Source: Flavobacterium psychrophilum (GTDB lineage: Bacteria; Bacteroidota; Bacteroidia; Flavobacteriales; Flavobacteriaceae). Taken from it: DNA of 13,226 bases. Below are positions 7,781-13,226 of the stretch, one piece after another (the stretch's first letter is position 1; the number at the start of each line of letters is the position of its first letter). Under the pieces are notes generated by a model that had not been told where the DNA came from, searched no databases, and saw only the letters and a list, made by a program, of their open reading frames with translations. The DNA lies in the NCBI GenBank assembly GCA_020720185.1, contig DYPB01000047.1, positions 2,543-15,768 on the forward strand, read 5' to 3'. Made by a program: the position numbers and the translations under genes.

Positions 7781-7882
7781 CACAATTTGCTAAACCCCAA
7801 CTACTTTAAAGGATTTTTGATTTCGAAATTCGTTAAAGGTAGGTTCTAAATAACAGTATTTTTTTGAGTTAAAAAAATAAAA
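7781..7882. other. Non-coding remainder of the ahcY-dus gap
   Basis: No gene is visible here. AACTACTTTAAA at 7799-7810 is the exact reverse complement of 7729-7740 inside the palindromic element, and AAACCCCAA at 7792-7800 is mirrored by TTGGGGTTT at 7883-7891. A short open stretch ending at 7850 (NPNYFKGFLISKFVKGRF then stop) looks protein-like, but it is too short to assign and could be a decayed gene end. Confidence 0.35.
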
Positions 7883-7916
7883 TTGGGGTTTTGTTCTGGT
7901 TTTTTGTTTAATTTTG
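7883..7916 (+). promoter_or_regulatory. Promoter of the dihydrouridine synthase gene
   Basis: TAATTTTG at 7909-7916 matches TAnnTTTG exactly. A TTG at 7883-7885 lies 23 bases upstream, within the accepted 17-23 range; another TTG at 7891 gives only 15. Transcription should start about 7920-7923, leaving only some 7-10 untranslated bases before the TTG start codon at 7930. Confidence 0.58.
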
Positions 7917-7929
7917 CAAAAAAAAGATT

Positions 7930-8919
7930 TTGCTAAAAATAGGTACTATTGAGCTTCCTGATTTTCCGTTGCTACTAGCACCGATGGAGGATGTAAGCGA
8001 CCCACCGTTTAGACGACTTTGTAAAACACATGGTGCTGATTTGATGTATTCGGAGTTTATATCGTCGGAGGGATTGATTAGAGATGCTATGAAAAGCCGA
8101 ATGAAATTGGATATTTTTGATTATGAGAAACCAGTTGGTATTCAAATCTTTGGTGGCGATGAGGAGGCTATGGCACTATCGTCTAAAATTGTAAGCACTG
8201 TAAATCCTGATTTGGTTGATATTAATTTTGGTTGTCCTGTAAAAAAAGTAGTTTGCAAAGGAGCAGGAGCAGGGGTTCTAAAAGATGTAGATTTAATGAT
8301 TCGATTGACTCAAGCGGTTATCAGAAGTACAAATTTGCCCGTAACAGTAAAAACCCGTTTGGGTTGGGACGATAATTCTATCAATATTGATGAGGTTGCC
8401 GAGCGCTTGCAAGATATTGGTGTGGCAGCACTAACGATTCATGCTCGAACTCGGGCTCAAATGTACAAAGGTTCTGCTGATTGGAGTCATATTGCACGGG
8501 TTAAAAATAATCCACGAATAACGATGCCCATTTTCGGAAATGGTGATATTGATAGCCCCGAAAAAGCATTAGAATATAAGAACAAATATGGTATTGATGG
8601 TATTATGATTGGTAGGGCTGCCATTGGTTATCCTTGGATTTTTAATGAGATAAAGCATTATTTTAGAACAGGAAACCATCTGCCACCACCAACTATTTTA
8701 GACCGTGTGGATGCAGCCCGAAATCATTTAATTTGGTCGATGGAATGGAAAGGAGAACGGGTTGGAATTATTGAAATGCGTAGGCATTATACCAATTATT
8801 TTAAAGGAATTCATAATTTTAAAGATTATAAACAAAAACTTGTTACACTTGATTTATCTGATGATATTTTTAATGTAATGAATGAAATTAAAACAGTTTA
8901 TGCTAACTATCAGTTTTAA
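7930..8919 (+). CDS. dusB: tRNA-dihydrouridine synthase (DusB-like)
   Basis: FMN-dependent, NADPH-using enzyme that reduces uridines to dihydrouridine in tRNA D-loops. The 329-residue protein has the TIM-barrel start LPDFPLLLAPMEDVSDPPFR (residues 9-28), IQIFG (71-75), the catalytic motif NFGCP (99-103, Cys102), VTVKTRLGWDD (138-148), IHARTRAQMYKG (170-181), the FMN phosphate-binding region GNGDI (203-207) with IGRAAIGYPWIF (227-238), and the helical C-terminal RNA-binding domain. I chose the TTG at 7930 as start. The next ATG (codon 19) would remove the first beta strand and the conserved LAPM, and family members that I recall begin M-x-K-I-G, as this does (TTG-L-K-I-G). The last 38 bases overlap the possible start of the patatin gene. 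The exact Dus subclass is inferred. Confidence 0.93.
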   Translation: MLKIGTIELPDFPLLLAPMEDVSDPPFRRLCKTHGADLMYSEFISSEGLIRDAMKSRMKLDIFDYEKPVGIQIFGGDEEAMALSSKIVSTVNPDLVDINFGCPVKKVVCKGAGAGVLKDVDLMIRLTQAVIRSTNLPVTVKTRLGWDDNSINIDEVAERLQDIGVAALTIHARTRAQMYKGSADWSHIARVKNNPRITMPIFGNGDIDSPEKALEYKNKYGIDGIMIGRAAIGYPWIFNEIKHYFRTGNHLPPPTILDRVDAARNHLIWSMEWKGERVGIIEMRRHYTNYFKGIHNFKDYKQKLVTLDLSDDIFNVMNEIKTVYANYQF

Positions 8920-11167
8920 GTTGTCGGTTGTCGGTTGTCAGTTATCAGTTGCAAAAAAGCAACTGCCTAAAACGCTTTATTTTCTATTTTTTATTTTCTA
9001 TTTTCTTATTTCTTTTCCATCATATTCACAAACTGAAAAAAAACCAAAAATTGGATTAGTTTTAAGTGGTGGAGGTGCCAAAGCTTTTGCTCATATTGGT
9101 GTTTTGAAAATTATAGAAGAAGCAGGAGTAAAAATTGATTATATTGGCGGAACCAGTATGGGTGCGGTTATTGGAGGCTTATACGCATCGGGTTATACAG
9201 CCAAACAGATAGATTCTATTTTTAAATCGACTGATTTTGATGCGTTAATTAATGATCATATTCCACGATCGTCAAAAAACTTTTATGAGAAAAGAAACGA
9301 TGAGTTGTATTCATTTTCATTACCCTTTAATAGTTTTAAAATAGGAGTTCCTATTGCACTTTCAAAAGGATTGTATAATTATAATATGCTCAATAAATTG
9401 ACTAATCGAGTGAAAGACATTACCGATTTTTCAAAATTACCCATTCCATTTTTATGTATTGCTACTGATGTAGAAACAGGGCAACAAGTGGTTCTAAATA
9501 AAGGTTATTTAGCACAATGTTTGTTAGCAAGTTCTTCTTTTCCTTCACTATATTCACCAGTAGAGATAGACGGAAAATTGTTGATAGACGGCGGAGTATC
9601 AAATAATTATCCAGAGGTAGAGGTTCGAGAGATGGGAGCTGATATTATCATAGGAGTAGATGTTCAGGATGGCTTAAGAAACAGAAATGAACTGAAAGAA
9701 GCTACAAAAATATTGCTTCAAATTTCTAATCTTCAAATGATTGAAAAGATGGAAGTTAAATTAAAAATGACGGATATTTATATAAAACCAGATGTTTCAG
9801 CATATAGCATATTATCGTTTGATGATGAATCAAAAATTATAATGAAAGGAGAAGATGCTACAAAATTAGTTTTTGATAAAATTAAAGCATTCTCAACCGA
9901 TTATCGTCAAGAGAGTCTAAAAAAAGTATCGGATACTATTGCAATAAATGCGATTGGAATTAATGAAATTAAGAATTATACCCAATCCTATATTTTAGGA
10001 AAATTAGGAATAAAAGCCAATCAGAAAATATCATACAAAGATTTGAACATTGGTATAAGTACCCTAAATGCCACGCAAAACTTTGGTACGATAAGTTATA
10101 AGTTAGTTAAAAATGATAATCAAGACGATTTAATTTTGAACCTAACAGAAAATCCGAATAAAGCATTTTTGAAATTTTCATTACATTATGATCCTTTATA
10201 TAAAAGTGCCTTGTTAGCTAATTATACACATAAAAACGCTTTTTTTAAAAACGATGTTCTTGCAGCTGATTTAATTTTAGGAGATAATTTTAGATACAAT
10301 TTTGATTACTATATTGATAATGGTTTTTATTGGAGTTTTGGAATAAAGTCAAAATTTAATAGTTTTAATAGAAATATAACCAGCGATTTAAACAATGGTG
10401 TTCTTCTGAATCAATTGAATATCAAATCGATAAATATTGATTTCAATTCATGGAGCAATCAAATTTATTTACAAACGATTTTTAAGCAAAAATCGCAAAT
10501 AGGTTTCGGATTTGAGTATGAGAGATTAAAAATAAAATCGGAAACTTTGCAGAATAGTAACGAAATTTTTGAAAATAGTGATTATTTGAGTGGTTTTGGT
10601 TTCCTAAAATTTGATTCGTATGATAATAAATATTTTCCAAAAAAAGGTGTTTATTTTGCTGCTGATTTTCAATCTTACCTATTATCCTCAAACTTTTCAG
10701 GCAATTTTAATCCTTATTCTATTGCAAAAGCCGAATTAGGATATGCCCAACAATTTTATAAAAAAGTCACCCTAAAATTGCAGGCAGAAGCAGGATCATC
10801 AATAGGAAAATCGAGTGTTTCTTATTTTGATTTTGTATTCGGAGGCTATGGTTTTGCACCCATAAAAAACATAAAACCCTTTTATGGATATGATTATTTA
10901 AGTTTTTCAGGAAATAGTTTTATAAAAACCACTGCAACTATTGATTTTGAAATTACAAAGAAAAACCATTTGAATTTTGCAGCAAATTTTGCTAATACTG
11001 ACAATAAATTATTTAAAGATTCCAACTGGCTTACCAATCCAAGATATTCAGGATTTGCAGTTGGATATGGTTTAGAAACTATAATTGGTCCAGTTGAGTT
11101 AAAATACAGTTGGTCGCCAGAACTCCCAAAAGGGTTTATTTGGGCAACCGTTGGATTTTGGTTTTAA
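8882..11167 (+). CDS. Patatin-like phospholipase fused to POTRA and outer-membrane barrel
   Basis: Predicted outer-membrane lipid acyl hydrolase. Domains of the 761-residue reading: hydrophobic signal segment LYFLFFIFYFLISFPSYSQ (32-50, cleavage likely near SYS/Q); patatin (RssA/NTE type) at about 56-330 with oxyanion loop SGGGAKAF (62-69), nucleophile elbow GTSMG (Ser92) and catalytic DGG (Asp236); a POTRA-like unit at about 352-425 (INAIGINEIKNYTQSYILGKLG onward); then an Omp85/BamA-type beta barrel to the C-terminus, which ends ...WATVGFWF with the terminal Phe typical of outer-membrane proteins. The catalytic Ser-Asp dyad is intact. The start is uncertain. ATGs at 8882 and 8900 lie inside dusB, and a TTG lies at 8921. 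All put 18-31 extra residues, encoded by a heptamer repeat (SVVGCQLSV), before the hydrophobic core. It is probably co-transcribed with dusB. Confidence 0.9.
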   Translation: MKLKQFMLTISFKLSVVGCQLSVAKKQLPKTLYFLFFIFYFLISFPSYSQTEKKPKIGLVLSGGGAKAFAHIGVLKIIEEAGVKIDYIGGTSMGAVIGGLYASGYTAKQIDSIFKSTDFDALINDHIPRSSKNFYEKRNDELYSFSLPFNSFKIGVPIALSKGLYNYNMLNKLTNRVKDITDFSKLPIPFLCIATDVETGQQVVLNKGYLAQCLLASSSFPSLYSPVEIDGKLLIDGGVSNNYPEVEVREMGADIIIGVDVQDGLRNRNELKEATKILLQISNLQMIEKMEVKLKMTDIYIKPDVSAYSILSFDDESKIIMKGEDATKLVFDKIKAFSTDYRQESLKKVSDTIAINAIGINEIKNYTQSYILGKLGIKANQKISYKDLNIGISTLNATQNFGTISYKLVKNDNQDDLILNLTENPNKAFLKFSLHYDPLYKSALLANYTHKNAFFKNDVLAADLILGDNFRYNFDYYIDNGFYWSFGIKSKFNSFNRNITSDLNNGVLLNQLNIKSINIDFNSWSNQIYLQTIFKQKSQIGFGFEYERLKIKSETLQNSNEIFENSDYLSGFGFLKFDSYDNKYFPKKGVYFAADFQSYLLSSNFSGNFNPYSIAKAELGYAQQFYKKVTLKLQAEAGSSIGKSSVSYFDFVFGGYGFAPIKNIKPFYGYDYLSFSGNSFIKTTATIDFEITKKNHLNFAANFANTDNKLFKDSNWLTNPRYSGFAVGYGLETIIGPVELKYSWSPELPKGFIWATVGFWF
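8921..8965. repeat. Heptamer tandem repeat plus hairpin at the start of the patatin gene
   Basis: TTGTCGG, TTGTCGG, TTGTCAG, TTATCAG, TTG form 4.4 copies of a 7-bp unit (8921-8951). The tail runs into a perfect 7-bp hairpin: CAGTTGC (8946-8952), AAAAAA loop, GCAACTG (8959-8965). It begins one base after the dusB stop codon (8919). It is translated in the patatin frame as LSVVGCQLSVAKKQL. No T tract follows, so it is not a terminator. Confidence 0.75.
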
Positions 11168-11231
11168 CTAAAAAGCCCAATATTGCTGTCAGGTTTTAGT
11201 CTATTCTCTTTTTTCTATACTCTAATATTTC

Positions 11232-13028
11232 TTAATCATTCAACTTCAAGACTGCCATAAAGGCTTCTTGCGGAATTTCGACATTGCCTACTTGTCGCAT
11301 TCGTTTTTTACCTTTTTTCTGTTTTTCTAAAAGTTTTCTTTTTCGGGAAATATCGCCTCCATAACACTTGGCAGTTACATCTTTTCGTAAGGCTTTGATG
11401 GTTTCTCGGGCAATGATTTTTGCTCCAATTGCAGCTTGGATTGGTATGTCAAATTGCTGTCTTGGGATTAATTCTTTCAGTTTTTCGCACATTTTTTTAC
11501 CAATATGATACGCATTACTTTCGTGGATTAATGCCGATAGAGCATCTACATTTGTAGCGTTTAATAATACATCAAGCCGAACTAATTTCGAGGATCGCAT
11601 ACCAATTGGGCTATAATCAAAACTTGCATAACCTTTGGAAACCGTTTTTAATCTATCATAAAAATCGAAAACAATTTCTGCCAAAGGCATATCAAAATTC
11701 AACTCTACTCGCTCGGTTGTCAAATAAGTTTGATTGGTAATTACGCCTCGTTTTTCGATACACAAACTCATTACATTGCCCACGAAATCAGCTTTTGTGA
11801 TGATTGTTGCTTTGATATACGGTTCTTCAACCCTATCCAAACTTGATGGCTCGGGCAAGTCGGTTGGATTGTTTACAATTTGTATAGTTTCAGGATATTT
11901 TTTGGTAAAAGCGTGGTACGAAACATTGGGAACAGTAGTAATTACGGTCATATCGAACTCTCGTTCTAATCTTTCTTGGATGATTTCCATATGCAACATT
12001 CCTAGAAATCCGCATCTGAAACCAAAGCCCAAGGCAGCCGAACTTTCAGGTACAAAAACTAACGAGGCATCGTTTAATTGTAATTTTTCCATCGACGCAC
12101 GCAAATCTTCATAATCTTCAGTATCAACAGGATAAATTCCAGCAAAAACCATCGGTTTCACATCTTCAAAACCCACAATCATATTGGTTGTTGGGGTTTT
12201 TGCATCGGTAATCGTGTCGCCCACTTTTACTTCTTTTGCTTCTTTTATACCAGAAATTAAATAACCTACATCGCCTGCAGAAATTACGGTTTTTGGTACT
12301 TGATTTAACTTTAGTGTTCCTATTTCATCGGCAAAATATTCATTGCCTGTAGCCATAAATTTAATTTTTTGACCTTTTTTTATTTCGCCATTTTTAACTC
12401 TAAAAATAACTTCAATTCCTCGAAAAGGGTTGTAATGCGAATCAAAAATCAAGGCTTGTAATGGTTCGTCAATTTCACCTTTTGGAGCAGGAATTTTTTC
12501 AATTATTGCGGCTAAGATATTTTCTACCCCAAAACCTGTCTTTCCCGAGGCATGAATAATATCTTCTAATTTACAGCCTAATAAATCGATAATATCATCG
12601 CTCACTTCTTCTGGATTGGCACTGGGCAAATCAACTTTATTTAAAACTGGAATAATTTCTAAATCATTTTCCAGCGCTAAATATAAATTTGAAATGGTTT
12701 GAGCCTGAATACTTTGAGCGGCATCAACAATCAACAACGCTCCTTCGCAGGCAGCAATAGATCGAGAAACTTCATAAGAAAAATCGACATGACCAGGAGT
12801 ATCAATGAGGTTCAAAATATATTCCTGACCTTTATAAGTATATTCCATTTGGATGGCGTGGCTTTTTATGGTGATGCCTCGTTCTCTTTCAAGATCCATA
12901 TTATCAAGCAGTTGTGCCTTTTCTTCTCGGGCAGTTACAGTTTGAGTTGCTCCTAATAATCTATCGGCAAGTGTTGATTTTCCGTGGTCGATATGTGCAA
13001 TAATGCAAAAATTTCTGATGTGTTTCAT
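11232..13028 (-). CDS. lepA: Elongation factor 4 (LepA), back-translocating GTPase
   Basis: Ribosome-associated translational GTPase, built like EF-G but with a unique C-terminal domain, thought to act on stalled or mis-translocated ribosomes or in initiation/30S assembly. The 598-residue length is standard. GTPase motifs: G1 AHIDHGKST (11-19), G3 DTPGH (76-80, with catalytic His80), G4 NKVD (130-133), G5 SGKTG (161-165). The effector-loop sequence [13 protein letters not shown] (47-59) is typical. The C-terminal signature [20 protein letters not shown] (555-574) is diagnostic of LepA, which rules out EF-G and TypA. The start [17 protein letters not shown] is normal for the family. It is convergent with the patatin gene and lies 39 bases below the stop of a repeat-bearing gene on the same strand. 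Confidence 0.98.
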   Translation of the reverse strand: MKHIRNFCIIAHIDHGKSTLADRLLGATQTVTAREEKAQLLDNMDLERERGITIKSHAIQMEYTYKGQEYILNLIDTPGHVDFSYEVSRSIAACEGALLIVDAAQSIQAQTISNLYLALENDLEIIPVLNKVDLPSANPEEVSDDIIDLLGCKLEDIIHASGKTGFGVENILAAIIEKIPAPKGEIDEPLQALIFDSHYNPFRGIEVIFRVKNGEIKKGQKIKFMATGNEYFADEIGTLKLNQVPKTVISAGDVGYLISGIKEAKEVKVGDTITDAKTPTTNMIVGFEDVKPMVFAGIYPVDTEDYEDLRASMEKLQLNDASLVFVPESSAALGFGFRCGFLGMLHMEIIQERLEREFDMTVITTVPNVSYHAFTKKYPETIQIVNNPTDLPEPSSLDRVEEPYIKATIITKADFVGNVMSLCIEKRGVITNQTYLTTERVELNFDMPLAEIVFDFYDRLKTVSKGYASFDYSPIGMRSSKLVRLDVLLNATNVDALSALIHESNAYHIGKKMCEKLKELIPRQQFDIPIQAAIGAKIIARETIKALRKDVTAKCYGGDISRKRKLLEKQKKGKKRMRQVGNVEIPQEAFMAVLKLND

Positions 13029-13054
13029 TAAGTTAAAAAGTATTATATACGCTA

Positions 13055-13087
13055 TAAATTTAGATTTTTAAGTTCGTAAATTATCAA
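13055..13087 (-). promoter_or_regulatory. Possible lepA promoter overlapping the upstream gene's end
   Basis: On the minus strand, a TTG (plus CAA 13085-13087), a 22-base spacer, then TAAATTTA (13055-13062) matches the TAnnTTTG box at seven of eight positions. It lies 26 bases before the lepA ATG. The TTG lies within the coding end of the upstream gene. This is a moderate match only, since AT-rich DNA produces such boxes by chance. Confidence 0.35.
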
Positions 13088-13226
13088 TATCTTCGATTGA
13101 TAAATTGGTTAGTTTAGCAATTAGTTCGTTTGTTAGCCCTTCAATAATTCCATTTTTGGCAATTTCTATTTTTCCTTTTTCCATTCCTTTTTCCATTCCT
13201 TTTTCCATTCCTTTTTCCATTCCTTT
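13068..13226 (-). CDS. 3' end of a KGME-repeat gene, probably Rpn/PD-(D/E)XK family (start outside window)
   Basis: The minus-strand frame is open from the window edge to a TAA at 13068-13070, giving 52 residues. Four KGME repeats and a final KG are followed by KIEIAKNGIIEGLTNELIAK and LTNLSIEDIDNLRT. Charged KGxE repeats followed by an IA-x-N helix and an L-T-x-L-S-x-E-x-I-x-x-L ending are characteristic of the C-termini of Rpn-type recombination-promoting nucleases/putative transposases (PD-(D/E)XK) in Bacteroidota. The nuclease core would lie beyond the window and cannot be checked here, so the family call is an inference from the tail. The gene is on the same strand as lepA and ends 39 bases before its ATG. 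Confidence 0.7.
   Translation of the reverse strand, partial: KGMEKGMEKGMEKGMEKGKIEIAKNGIIEGLTNELIAKLTNLSIEDIDNLRT
13173..13226 (-). repeat. 12-bp coding tandem repeat (KGME units), running off the window
   Basis: Four identical 12-bp units (AAAGGAATGGAA on the minus strand) at 13179-13226, plus half a unit, encode Lys-Gly-Met-Glu repeats. The units are identical at the base level, suggesting recent expansion or slippage. Because 12 is a multiple of three, copy changes keep the frame. The total copy number cannot be known because the window ends inside the array. Confidence 0.9.

Noticed and set aside
7793..7850. Short frame NPNYFKGFLISKFVKGRF as a gene remnant
   Set aside because: Protein-like in appearance but under 30 residues back to the preceding stop, with no start and no family recognised; noted only in the intergenic entry.
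11168..11199. Possible terminator between the patatin gene and lepA (CTAAAA ... TTTTAG)
   Set aside because: Only a 6-bp AT stem with a 20-base loop and no good T tract; too weak to call.
11734..12956. Plus-strand open frames inside lepA
   Set aside because: Antisense shadows of a fully conserved GTPase gene, with no protein-like features.
1..13226. Undescribed defence, phage, biosynthetic or CRISPR system
   Set aside because: All full-length genes are recognisable core or common families apart from the DUF2795 miniprotein of unknown function; there are no spacer-repeat arrays, integrases, tRNA attachment sites or clusters of unknown genes.

Overview
The window reads as ordinary core chromosome of a Flavobacteriia/Flavobacteriaceae-type bacterium (Bacteroidota). 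The DNA is AT-rich. Shine-Dalgarno-like sites are essentially absent upstream of the genes. Several gene starts are preceded by the Bacteroidota -7 box TAnnTTTG. The proteins themselves (a long SecA without a zinc tail, the DUF2795 miniprotein, a patatin fused to an outer-membrane barrel) are typical of that class.

Layout, left to right. Bases 1-726 are the 3' end of leuS on the plus strand, followed closely by a sodium:solute symporter gene (754-2250). A strong 18-bp hairpin (2256-2299) separates this pair from three minus-strand genes: secA (2318-5647), a DUF2795 miniprotein (5830-6051) and ahcY (6195-7511). Each of the three has its own recognisable promoter box, and intrinsic terminators sit below ahcY and below DUF2795. 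The divergent gap 7512-7929 carries the ahcY promoter, a 172-bp nearly full-length palindrome flanked by TTAAA on both sides (a MITE-like element), and the promoter of a plus-strand tRNA-dihydrouridine synthase gene (7930-8919, TTG start). A patatin-like phospholipase/outer-membrane-barrel gene (8882-11167) overlaps its end. On the minus strand at the right are lepA (11232-13028) and, upstream of it, the 3' end of a gene with a KGME tandem repeat, probably an Rpn/PD-(D/E)XK family protein, which runs off the window edge.

Functionally these are housekeeping genes: translation (leuS, lepA, dus), export (secA), the methyl cycle (ahcY), transport (the symporter) and cell-envelope lipid hydrolysis (patatin). 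I see no defence island, biosynthetic cluster, CRISPR array, tRNA, rRNA or integrase, and no convincing undescribed multi-gene system. The interesting signals are small repeats: an in-frame repeat peptide inside LeuRS, the MITE-like palindrome, a heptamer repeat between the patatin gene's possible starts and its signal peptide, and the KGME repeat at the right edge.
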